Source of the DNA: Planctomycetia bacterium
Lineage (GTDB): Bacteria; Planctomycetota; Planctomycetia; Gemmatales; Gemmataceae
DNA length: 5,839 nucleotides
Assembly: GCA_005773755.1 (NCBI GenBank)
Contig: SXHE01000869.1
Location: 1-5,839, forward strand
Direction: 5' to 3'
Part shown: positions 1-5,839 of the stretch, piece by piece
Position numbering within the stretch: position 1 is the first letter of the stretch
How the letters are laid out: the number at the start of each line of letters is the position of its first letter
Position numbers and translations under genes: made by a program
The notes under the pieces: model-generated
The model's input: only the letters and a program-made list of their open reading frames with translations
The model's database searches: none
What the model was told of the DNA's origin: nothing

Positions 1-948
1 CCGCGTGCCGGTCGCCATCTCGAAGAGGACCGCGCCCAGGGCGAACAGGTCAGCCCGGTGATCGACCGCCTTCCGCGCCGCCCGTTCGGGGGCCATGTAC
101 GCGGGCGTCCCCGCGAGGCCCGCCGGCATCTCGGTGAGCGGGCGCGCCAGGCCGAAGTCGAGGAGCCGCACCGCGATGCCGCCCGCGGTTGGTTCCAGCC
201 ACACATTCGCCGGCTTGATGTCGCGGTGAACCAGACCCGCGCCGTGCGCGGCGGCCAACCCGCGAGCGATCTGCTCCGCTATCCGACACAACTGGTACGC
301 GGGGAGCTGGCTCTTCCGCAGCCGCGCCGCGAGCGTCTCGCCCGCCAACAGCGGCATTACCAGATACGGCGTGTCGTCGATCTCGCCGACCTCGTACACA
401 CCCACGATGTTCGGGTCGTTCAGCTTCGCGGCGGCCTGGGCTTCACTGAACAGTCCGTCGCGCTGCTCCGCGCTGGCGGCCCGGTGCCCGCCGCGCAGCA
501 GGATCACCTTCAGGGCGACCTCGCGCCGCAGGGTCGTGTCCTCGGCGCGGTACACGCGCCCCATTCCGCCTTCGCCCAGGATCGTCAGCAGGCGGAACTT
601 GCCGAGGTAGCCGAGTTCGGTGCCCGGCTCCGTGGGCACACTCGACGCACTCGCACCGATCACGTCCAATAGGGCCGGCGGTGGGCCGGGGCGAACGACG
701 GTGAAGCTCGGGCTGCGGGCAAGTTCCTCGATACTGTCGTGCGATTCGTAGCCGGGGCGCGGGCCACCACTGGTGCTGGTGGAGAGGTCGCGGACGGCCG
801 CGAGGATGGGTTGGAAGTGGGCGTCGTGCGCGGACCGGCACACGGGGCACACGGCGAGATGGCGGTCCAACTCGCGCTCGCGGGCCGGCGACACGCGCCC
901 GCAGGCGAGTTCGCGAATCACCTCCGGCGGCGGGCAGATCGGCGGCAC
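1..948 (-). CDS. Ser/Thr protein kinase with N-terminal ZAS-like zinc finger, 3' end outside window
   Basis: This is a Hanks-type (PknB-like) Ser/Thr kinase; the visible 316 codons are open to the window edge. The glycine loop is at residues 125-132 (GEGGMGRV), the ATP-binding lysine is K147 in VALKV, and the likely helix-C glutamate is E169. The catalytic loop HRDIKPAN is at 241-248 (D243, K245, N248), DFG at 264-266, and the APE-type motif MAPE at 285-288. A DLFALG segment at 300-305 is the start of helix F. All key catalytic residues are present, so it should be active. Residues 1-40 carry C5, H30, C34 and C37, spaced like the zinc-binding anti-sigma (zf-HC2/ZAS) fold; residues 57-115 look like a flexible linker. 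GTG 948 is the first possible start after an in-frame TGA (982-984) and has AGGGA 7 nt upstream. The gene lies 89 bp after the ECF sigma gene on the same strand, probably co-transcribed. Target proteins and any C-terminal sensor domain are unknown because the end is missing. Confidence 0.93.
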   Translation of the reverse strand, partial: MPPICPPPEVIRELACGRVSPARERELDRHLAVCPVCRSAHDAHFQPILAAVRDLSTSTSGGPRPGYESHDSIEELARSPSFTVVRPGPPPALLDVIGASASSVPTEPGTELGYLGKFRLLTILGEGGMGRVYRAEDTTLRREVALKVILLRGGHRAASAEQRDGLFSEAQAAAKLNDPNIVGVYEVGEIDDTPYLVMPLLAGETLAARLRKSQLPAYQLCRIAEQIARGLAAAHGAGLVHRDIKPANVWLEPTAGGIAVRLLDFGLARPLTEMPAGLAGTPAYMAPERAARKAVDHRADLFALGAVLFEMATGTR

Positions 949-955
949 GGGCGGT

Positions 956-960
956 TCCCT
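956..960 (-). promoter_or_regulatory. Shine-Dalgarno site of the kinase gene
   Basis: AGGGA on the minus strand, 7 nt before GTG 948. It supports the GTG start, since there is no in-frame ATG between the upstream TGA and this codon. It directly abuts the end of an inverted repeat (961-996). Confidence 0.55.
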
Positions 961-996
961 CGTAGGCGCGGACGTCGCGCTTCACACCGACCTACG
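961..996 (-). promoter_or_regulatory. Inverted repeat abutting the kinase ribosome binding site
   Basis: On the minus strand CGTAGG (996-991) pairs with CCTACG (966-961), and inside it CGG (989-987) can pair with CCG (971-969). The internal loop is asymmetric and the apical loop is 15 nt. The stem lies between the sigma stop and the kinase start and ends one base before the AGGGA site. It could modulate translation or mRNA stability of the kinase relative to the sigma factor. There is no U tract, so a terminator is unlikely. Short repeats like this also occur by chance in GC-rich DNA. Confidence 0.3.
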
Positions 997-1037
997 CGCC
1001 GCCCGCTGGTTTCTGACAGCTCCCGTTCGGATTTCTT

Positions 1038-1601
1038 TTATTCGATCAGCCCGTCGAGTTCCCGCCGCAGGGTGCGCAGCACGCGGGTCTTGGCCTGATA
1101 CACCGAATCGGCCGACACGTTCAGCTCCGCGGCCACCCCAGCGACCGGGCGGCCCTCGACGACGTACTCCCAGAACGCCCGCCATGTCGGTTCCTCGAAC
1201 TCGGCCCTCATGATCTCGACGGCCCGGCGCACCAGCATCCCCTGGTACTCGGCCTCGTCGGTCGCGTTGATCGCGTCGCCGGGCGCGCTGACCTCGGCCG
1301 GCAGCGACACGGTGCGCGGGGCGCGGCGGTGCCAGTCGTTCGCCCGGCTCTGCGTGACCCGATACAGGTAACCGCGGAAGTGCCCGCGGGCCGGGTCGTA
1401 GTCGAACCGCTTCATCTCGCCCTGGAGCGTGACGAAGACCTCCTGCACCACGTCGTCGCGGTCGCTGGCGGGGATGCCGAACCGCGCGGCCCAGTGCCCG
1501 ATGAGCGGCTGGTACAGGGCGCGGAACCGCTCCCAGTCTGCGCCGTAGCCCGGCCCTTTGAGACGGTCGAGCAAGGACGGCGGCGTTTCCGGTTCGGACA
1601 T
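1038..1601 (-). CDS. ECF-type RNA polymerase sigma factor (sigma-70 family)
   Basis: This 187-residue protein has the two-domain layout of ECF (group 4) sigma factors, which direct RNA polymerase to a limited regulon. Region 2 spans about residues 22-93: the core-binding helix includes DRDDVVQEVFVTL (47-59), and the -10-recognition part is rich in aromatic and basic residues (RGHFRGYLYRVTQSRANDW, 72-90). A linker of about 35 residues follows. Region 4 spans about 128-184, with a helix-turn-helix around residues 152-172 that would bind the -35 element, ending in a basic helix. No extra C-terminal domain is present and no region 3, as expected for ECF factors. The ATG at 1601 is preceded by a G-rich stretch (GGGG) that is only a moderate Shine-Dalgarno site; the stop is TAA. 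The kinase gene follows 89 bp downstream on the same strand, and pairing of ECF sigma factors with Ser/Thr kinases is a known planctomycete pattern. The exact ECF group cannot be set by eye. Confidence 0.94.
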   Translation of the reverse strand: MSEPETPPSLLDRLKGPGYGADWERFRALYQPLIGHWAARFGIPASDRDDVVQEVFVTLQGEMKRFDYDPARGHFRGYLYRVTQSRANDWHRRAPRTVSLPAEVSAPGDAINATDEAEYQGMLVRRAVEIMRAEFEEPTWRAFWEYVVEGRPVAGVAAELNVSADSVYQAKTRVLRTLRRELDGLIE

Positions 1602-1656
1602 ACCGACCCCGCAGTTGCTGTGCGGCCAGAAGGATTGGAGAAGAGCGGTTCCGAAC

Positions 1657-1684
1657 AGATTAGCGTGTGGCGGACTCGCCGCAA
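1657..1684 (-). promoter_or_regulatory. Weak candidate promoter for the sigma/kinase pair
   Basis: On the minus strand TTGCGG (1684-1679) is followed after 16 nt by TAATCT (1662-1657), about 55 nt before the sigma start. The match to the housekeeping consensus is partial, with only three of six -10 bases. A GGAACC hexamer (1652-1647), resembling the -35 of many ECF promoters, lies just downstream but has no clear CGTC-type -10 at 16-17 nt. It is listed only as the best candidate in this 159-bp gap. Confidence 0.18.
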
Positions 1685-1698
1685 CACGATTGTTCGGA

Positions 1699-1733
1699 GG
1701 TTCGGCCCGGCGCTTGTGCGACGGGCGCGAACC
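1699..1733 (-). terminator. GC-rich hairpin after the DUF1501 gene, possible terminator
   Basis: On the minus strand GGTTCG plus GCCC pairs with GGGC plus CGAACC, giving ten base pairs with one bulged base. An inner CGC/GCG stem closes a 4-nt loop across a two-by-two internal loop. It begins 27 nt after the DUF1501 stop codon, as expected for a 3'-end structure, and would separate that gene from the sigma gene. No U run follows, so it is not a textbook intrinsic terminator. It could instead act with Rho, as a 3'-end stabiliser, or as an operator. Confidence 0.4.
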
Positions 1734-1760
1734 GCGGCGTGAGAAGTGAAGTGAGGAAGA

Positions 1761-3131
1761 TCAGAACAGTTCGCTGATCGGTTCGGGGTCTTCGAGGACG
1801 TTCGTCGGGCGACCGCTGGGGTCGAGCACTTGCAATTTCGGGTCGATGCCGAGCACGTTGTAGATGGTGGCGTGGATGTTCGAAGGCGTGACCGCGCGCG
1901 AGTGCGGGTTCTGGCCGAGCCGGTCGGTGCTGCCGATCACCTGGCCGCCCTTGATCCCGCCGCCACCCATGAGGCAGAACATCGAGTTGCCCCAGTGGTC
2001 GCGGCCCGGCGTGCCCTGGCTCATCGGCGCGCCGCCGTTGCCGCCGTCGTTCATCTTCGGCGTGCGCGAGAACTCGCCGCACAGCACCACCAGCGTCGTT
2101 TCGAGCAGCCCGCGGTCGTCCAGGTCTTCGAACAGCGTGGCGACGGCCGCGTCCACTTGCGGCAGGTAGTTCTCGTAGCCCTTCTTCAAATCCCAGTGGT
2201 GATCCCACCCGCCGAAGTGGACCGTGACGAACGTGGAGCCGGCTTCGACCAACCGGCGGGCCAGTAGCGTCGATTGGCCCCAACTGCCGCGGCCGTAACG
2301 GTCGCGGAGGCGCGTCGGTTCCAGGCCGATGTTGAACGCCTTCCGCGCGGTCGGTCCCATCACGAAGTCGAACGCTTCCGCCGAGAACTTGTCGAGCGCT
2401 TGCGTGGTCGGGTGCGCGTCGAGGTGCTTGCGGTTCTTATCGAAGTGGGCCAGCAACCCCTTGCGGTCTTCGAGCTTCTCGACGGTCAGCCCGCTGGCGA
2501 GGTTCAGGTTGCGGACCTGGAACCCGGCGCTGCTCGGGTCGCCGGTCACGAACGGGTCGTGCTGCGCGCCGATCATGTGCCCGCCGAAGTAGCCGGGCGC
2601 GAGACCGATGCTGGCGGCGTGCGGGGTCGCCGTGTAACCGGGCATCCCCTGCTTGCGCGGGCCGAGTTCGCGGTTCACGAACGCCCCGATGCCGGGGAAC
2701 TTCTGGCCGTTGGTGGCCCCGCTCACGCCCATATCCTTCGTCGTGAGCATCCGGTGCCCGCCGGCGAAGTGGTCGCCCGTGTTGTGGTGCAGCGACCGCA
2801 CCATCGAGAACTTGTCCGTCACCCGCGCCTGCTTCGGGTACAGTTCGGTCACGTCGAAGCCCGGCACCTTCGAGCGGATCGGCTTCCAGATACCGCGGTA
2901 CTCGGCCGGCGCGTCCGGCTTCATGTCGTACATGTCCATGTGCCCCGGCCCGCCGTCGAGCCAGATCAGGATCACGCTGGTGTTCTTACTCGTGTCCTTC
3001 GAGGCGTCTTTGGCGCGCAGCAGTTCGGGCATCCCGACGGCGGCCATCCCCGCGACGCCCAACTTCAGGAAGCTGCGACGGTTGAGGCCGTCGCAATAGC
3101 GGGCGGAAGAACCGAGGTCGAGCTGGAACAT
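1761..3131 (-). CDS. DUF1501 family protein, Tat-exported, alkaline phosphatase/sulfatase-like fold
   Basis: This 456-residue protein belongs to the DUF1501 family, which is abundant in planctomycetes and related to the sulfatase/alkaline phosphatase fold. A twin-arginine signal is evident: NRRSFLK at 17-23 followed by a hydrophobic stretch to about 38, so export as a folded, probably metal-loaded protein is expected. Candidate metal-site segments in order are WLDGGPGHMD (57-66), HHNTGDH (115-121), GGWDHHWD (307-314), GEFSRTPK (352-359) and GRDHW (376-380). These are the family's conserved blocks, and the length is normal. ATG 3131 was chosen because GGAG lies 6 nt upstream and it puts the Tat motif near the N-terminus. 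An in-frame ATG at 3308 would add 59 low-complexity residues ahead of the signal and is unlikely. The stop is TGA. DUF1501 genes often sit beside a DUF1549/DUF1553 cytochrome-like partner; none is in this window, and the upstream neighbour is divergent. The substrate is unknown; sulfatase activity is not established, and I see no clear Cys/Ser-x-Pro-x-Arg formylglycine motif. Confidence 0.93.
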   Translation of the reverse strand: MFQLDLGSSARYCDGLNRRSFLKLGVAGMAAVGMPELLRAKDASKDTSKNTSVILIWLDGGPGHMDMYDMKPDAPAEYRGIWKPIRSKVPGFDVTELYPKQARVTDKFSMVRSLHHNTGDHFAGGHRMLTTKDMGVSGATNGQKFPGIGAFVNRELGPRKQGMPGYTATPHAASIGLAPGYFGGHMIGAQHDPFVTGDPSSAGFQVRNLNLASGLTVEKLEDRKGLLAHFDKNRKHLDAHPTTQALDKFSAEAFDFVMGPTARKAFNIGLEPTRLRDRYGRGSWGQSTLLARRLVEAGSTFVTVHFGGWDHHWDLKKGYENYLPQVDAAVATLFEDLDDRGLLETTLVVLCGEFSRTPKMNDGGNGGAPMSQGTPGRDHWGNSMFCLMGGGGIKGGQVIGSTDRLGQNPHSRAVTPSNIHATIYNVLGIDPKLQVLDPSGRPTNVLEDPEPISELF

Positions 3132-3137
3132 GCGGCG

Positions 3138-3141
3138 CTCC
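3138..3141 (-). promoter_or_regulatory. Shine-Dalgarno site deciding the DUF1501 start
   Basis: GGAG on the minus strand, 6 nt before ATG 3131. It favours this start over the in-frame ATG at 3308. Confidence 0.55.
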
Positions 3142-3268
3142 GAATGCGCGGGAAGGCTTCGGCAGGTGGGATACCCGACTTTCGCATACCGGCGGGCCGC
3201 AGTCAAGCGCGGACCGGCGCTCTTTCGGGCGACCGCAACCGGGCTGCAAGGGTGTCCGCACCGGCGCG

Positions 3269-3282
3269 CGGTTCGTAAACCG
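3269..3282. repeat. Short perfect inverted repeat in the divergent promoter region
   Basis: CGGTT-CGTA-AACCG: 5-bp arms around a 4-nt centre, 56 nt upstream of ATG 3338 and 138 nt upstream of the DUF1501 ATG. The position suits an operator shared by divergent genes, but the arms are short and chance is a fair explanation. Confidence 0.25.
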
Positions 3283-3337
3283 TTCCGATACGGCCTCTCC
3301 GACCACACACCCTGACGTTCCCCACCGAGCCTGCACC

Positions 3338-5839
3338 ATGCGCGACCGCCCGGCCTTTGACCTGTTCCTCGTCTCCTGGCTGGTGCTGTTCCTCGAACTC
3401 GCCTGCATCCGGTGGTTCCCGTCGCACGTGCTGTTCCTCACGTTCTTCGTGAACCTGGTGCTGTTGGCGTGCTTCGTGGGCATGTCGGTCGGGTGCCTCG
3501 TGGCGCGGCGCGCCACCAACTACATCCGCCACACCCCGTACTGGCTGCTGCTCGGCGTCACCTGTGGGCTGCTCGTCGGGTACAACTCCCACTACCTCCA
3601 GACGGTCTTCGCGGTCGGAAACCAGGCCCAGGCCGACGTGGTGTACTTCGGCACGGAAACCTCGGTCACCCACAAGAAACCGCTGCCGTTCGTCGTGCCC
3701 ATCGAGCTGGTCGGCGCGCTGTTCTTCGCGATCATCGCCGCCATCATGGTCGGCCCCGGTCAGGAAATGGGCCGGGCGTTCAACCGGGTGCCCAACCGCA
3801 CCGCGTCGTACTCCGCGAACCTGCTCGGCAGCTTGGTGGGGATCGGCATGTTCGCCGGGTGCTCGTACCTGCGGCTGCCGCCGGCCGTATGGTTCGGCAT
3901 GATCCTGGTCGTGATGGCGTACCTGCTGGGCCGCGGTCAGTCGAACGACGAACCCGCGCCCGCGGGCGCACCGCCCACAACCGAACCGGTGGCCGCGCGG
4001 CGGTCGTCGCCGGTCTGCGAGCTGTTCACCCTGGTCGCTCTGGGCGTGGTGGTAATCGGCGCGTCGCTCACGTCCGGGTTCAAGCCGGTGGACAACCGCT
4101 CGGTCACCTGGAGCGAGTACTACCGCATCGACTACGAGGGCCACCAGCGGCTCATCATCACCAACCTCATCAGTCAGCAGTTGATGGAGCCGATGAACGA
4201 GCCGACGGCCGCGGCCGTGCCGTACTCGCTCCCGTACCTGTTCCAGCGCGACCTGAAGAAGGACGACGGCACCCCGGCGTGGCCCACCTTCAAGAAGATC
4301 CTGATCATCGGGGCCGGCAACGGCAACGACGTGACCCGCGCCCTCACCTGGGCCGCGCCGGACGCCGAGATCGACGCCGTCGAGATCGACCCGGTGATCC
4401 AGAAGCTCGGCAGCCTGCACCACCCGGACCGCCCGTTCCAGGACAAGCGGGTCACGGTCCACATCAACGACGGCCGCAACTTCCTCCGCAAGGCCGAGAG
4501 CGGCACCTACGACCTCGTCGTGTTCGCCCTCATCGACTCGTTGGTGCTCCAGTCGGGGTACTCGAACCTGCGGCTGGAGAGCTACCTGTTCACGCTCGAA
4601 TCGTTCCAGGACGTGAAGCGGGTGCTGAAGCCGACGGGCGTGTACGCCGTGTATAACTTCTTCCGCCAGGGGTGGATCGCGGCCCGCATCTTCAAACAGT
4701 TGCAGATCGCGTTCGGGTGCGATCCGGTCGTGCTGGTCACCCGCGTCGAGCCGCACCTGCCGCCCATCAACGTGGTGAAGGTGGACGAGTTCGACCCCAG
4801 CTCCAGCACCGGGTTCTTCGCCGGCAGCCAAGAGGTGGTGAGCGCACTGCGCAAGGAGTTCGAGCGCAAGGAGCTGAACGCGAAAGGCGAGTTGGCCCCG
4901 GTGAAGTACTGGTACCCGTGGTACACCGGCATCCCGAAGGACACGAAGGCCCGGTTCTCCGCCACGGCACCGCCCGAGCCGCCGCACAAGCCGGCACTGG
5001 CGGCCCGCCGCGTGCGGTGGGTCAAAGACGCGGAGGGCAAAAACACCGACGTGCCCGTGAAGGACGCGAACGGCAACATCGTGCTCGACGAGATCCCGCC
5101 CACCTGGATGGAGCTGAGCACCGCGACCGTCGAACCCAGCGGCCCGGAGCTGCGCCTCGCCACCGACGACTGGCCGTTCGTGTACACCCGCAAGCCGCAG
5201 ATCCCGATGCAGGCGTGGACCAGCATCGCCCTCACGTTCGTCCTGTCCATCGGCATCTGGATGCTGTTCGGCGGCCGGCAGGCGCTCAGCTCCGAGAGCG
5301 GCGTGAAGCCGGACTACGGCTCCATGCTCCGGGCGTTCTTCCTCGGTGCGGGGTTCATGCTGGTCGAGACGAAGGCCGTCACGCAGATGGCCCTCCTGTT
5401 CGGCGGCACCTGGATGGTGAACACCGCGGTGTTTGCGGCCATCCTGGTGATGAGCCTGGCGGGGAACCTGTTCGCCGGGCGCATCAACCCGAAGCGGTTG
5501 GAGCCGTACTACATCGGGCTGTTCGTCACCATCGTCATCGGCATGGTGGTATCGCTGAACACGTTCCTCGGCCTCCCGGCGACGATCCAGATCGTCCTGG
5601 CGTGTACGCTGGTGTTCGCGCCGATCGCGTTCGCCGGGGTGATCTTCGCGACCAGCTTCAAGCGCACCGCGCAACCGGACCGGGTATTCGGGGCGAACGT
5701 GGCCGGGGCGCTGCTCGGCGGGCTGGCCGAAAACACCTCGGTCGCGCTCGGGTTCCAGTTGCTCTTGTGCGTCGCGGCCGGATTCTATCTGCTGTCGGCC
5801 GCGTTCGGGAACCCGAAGGGCGGACCGGACGCGGGAACG
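3338..5839 (+). CDS. Polytopic membrane protein with spermidine-synthase-like core, 3' end outside window
   Basis: The 834 visible codons encode three parts. Residues 7-247 hold about seven hydrophobic segments (near 7-27, 30-56, 67-82, 116-139, 156-176, 180-199, 228-247). Residues 257-470 form a Rossmann core like spermidine synthases: nucleotide loop GAGNGND (325-331), ribose-binding acidic AVEIDP (347-352), NDGR (377-380), YDLVV (391-395) and the late helix/strand VKRVLKPTGVYAVY (426-439). A charged linker (about 505-605) leads to TDDWPFVY (609-616), a motif I associate with membrane-bound relatives of this family, followed by about seven more segments (625-645, 662-688, 691-713, 725-744, 748-771, 785-800, 804-822). 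The GGGDG aspartate of true aminopropyltransferases is N328, and the first Asp of the catalytic DxxD is A397 (D400 kept), so polyamine synthesis is doubtful; methyl transfer or ligand sensing are alternatives. ATG 3338 places the first membrane segment at the N-terminus but has only a weak ribosome site. It is divergent from the DUF1501 gene. Confidence 0.88.
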   Translation, partial: MRDRPAFDLFLVSWLVLFLELACIRWFPSHVLFLTFFVNLVLLACFVGMSVGCLVARRATNYIRHTPYWLLLGVTCGLLVGYNSHYLQTVFAVGNQAQADVVYFGTETSVTHKKPLPFVVPIELVGALFFAIIAAIMVGPGQEMGRAFNRVPNRTASYSANLLGSLVGIGMFAGCSYLRLPPAVWFGMILVVMAYLLGRGQSNDEPAPAGAPPTTEPVAARRSSPVCELFTLVALGVVVIGASLTSGFKPVDNRSVTWSEYYRIDYEGHQRLIITNLISQQLMEPMNEPTAAAVPYSLPYLFQRDLKKDDGTPAWPTFKKILIIGAGNGNDVTRALTWAAPDAEIDAVEIDPVIQKLGSLHHPDRPFQDKRVTVHINDGRNFLRKAESGTYDLVVFALIDSLVLQSGYSNLRLESYLFTLESFQDVKRVLKPTGVYAVYNFFRQGWIAARIFKQLQIAFGCDPVVLVTRVEPHLPPINVVKVDEFDPSSSTGFFAGSQEVVSALRKEFERKELNAKGELAPVKYWYPWYTGIPKDTKARFSATAPPEPPHKPALAARRVRWVKDAEGKNTDVPVKDANGNIVLDEIPPTWMELSTATVEPSGPELRLATDDWPFVYTRKPQIPMQAWTSIALTFVLSIGIWMLFGGRQALSSESGVKPDYGSMLRAFFLGAGFMLVETKAVTQMALLFGGTWMVNTAVFAAILVMSLAGNLFAGRINPKRLEPYYIGLFVTIVIGMVVSLNTFLGLPATIQIVLACTLVFAPIAFAGVIFATSFKRTAQPDRVFGANVAGALLGGLAENTSVALGFQLLLCVAAGFYLLSAAFGNPKGGPDAGT

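Larger units (their letters stand above)
3132..3337. promoter_or_regulatory. Divergent intergenic region between the DUF1501 and membrane-protein genes
   Basis: These 206 bp separate two divergent starts and must hold the 5' signals of both genes unless transcription enters from elsewhere. On the minus strand TTGACT (3206-3201) is a good -35-like hexamer, but no convincing -10 lies 16-18 nt downstream. No strong plus-strand promoter could be picked out, and only a weak GAG-type ribosome site precedes ATG 3338. A short palindrome lies at 3269-3282. Open frames crossing the region have no conserved features and are not considered genes. Confidence 0.45.

Noticed and set aside
58..672. A 204-codon plus-strand open frame opposite the kinase.
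   Set aside because: It is an antisense shadow of the kinase domain with no recognisable feature.
443..985. A 180-codon minus-strand open frame overlapping the start of the kinase.
   Set aside because: It is out of frame with the kinase motifs and made of Arg/Pro-rich sequence; the neighbouring frame encodes every kinase motif.
1739..1757. Short GTGA-rich near-tandem repeat just after the DUF1501 stop.
   Set aside because: It has only two to three imperfect units, too short to support a repeat element.
3188..3268. Recurrent ACCGGCG heptamers in the divergent intergenic region.
   Set aside because: Three scattered copies without regular spacing are expected by chance in DNA this GC-rich.
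2274..3278. A 334-codon plus-strand open frame opposite the DUF1501 gene.
   Set aside because: It is an antisense shadow rich in Arg, Val and His; the minus strand has clear DUF1501 motifs and a Tat signal.
3132..3308. An N-terminal extension of the DUF1501 protein to ATG 3308.
   Set aside because: It would put 59 basic, non-conserved residues before a Tat signal that should be near the N-terminus, and would nearly fill the divergent promoter region. ATG 3131 has a good ribosome site.
3412..4656. A 414-codon plus-strand open frame overlapping the membrane-protein gene in another frame.
   Set aside because: It is an Arg/Gly/Pro/His-rich shadow with no conserved motif, fully inside the better-supported gene.
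3203..5674. An 823-codon open frame on the minus strand, antisense to the membrane-protein gene.
   Set aside because: Its translation is low complexity, dominated by Arg, His, Asp, Glu, Gln and Val, with no recognisable domain. The plus-strand frame has membrane segments and Rossmann motifs. Long antisense frames are expected in GC-rich genes with strong third-position bias.

Overview
The window looks like chromosomal DNA from a high-GC planctomycete, most likely a Gemmata-like member of the Gemmataceae. This is inferred from gene content and protein style: a Tat-exported DUF1501 protein, an ECF sigma factor followed by a Ser/Thr kinase with an N-terminal zinc-finger segment, and a large membrane protein with a spermidine-synthase-like core. 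No rRNA or other taxonomic marker is present, so the assignment is provisional.

Layout. Three genes lie on the minus strand and one on the plus strand. Reading the minus strand from right to left: a DUF1501 protein of 456 aa with a twin-arginine signal (3131 to 1761); a GC-rich hairpin (1733 to 1699); an ECF-type sigma-70 factor of 187 aa (1601 to 1038); an 89-bp gap with a second inverted repeat next to a ribosome binding site; and a Ser/Thr protein kinase starting at GTG 948 that runs off the left edge (316 codons visible, kinase C-lobe incomplete). Divergent from the DUF1501 gene, across a 206-bp intergenic region, a membrane protein starts at ATG 3338 and runs off the right edge (834 codons visible, no stop).

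How the genes may work together. The sigma factor and kinase form a plausible regulatory pair. The first 37 residues of the kinase carry a Cys-x24-His-x3-Cys-x2-Cys pattern like that of zinc-binding anti-sigma domains, so one polypeptide could combine sigma binding with a phosphorylation output. The DUF1501 protein belongs to the alkaline phosphatase/sulfatase-like fold group and is probably exported folded by Tat. The divergent gene product has about seven membrane segments, a Rossmann methyltransferase/aminopropyltransferase-like core, then about seven more segments. Its core lacks key polyamine-synthase residues, so polyamine synthesis is unlikely to be its job. Nothing in the sequence ties the two right-hand genes to the sigma/kinase pair except proximity.

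No tRNA, rRNA, CRISPR array, insertion sequence or prophage signature was seen. Several very long open frames antisense to, or out of frame with, these genes are artefacts of high GC content.
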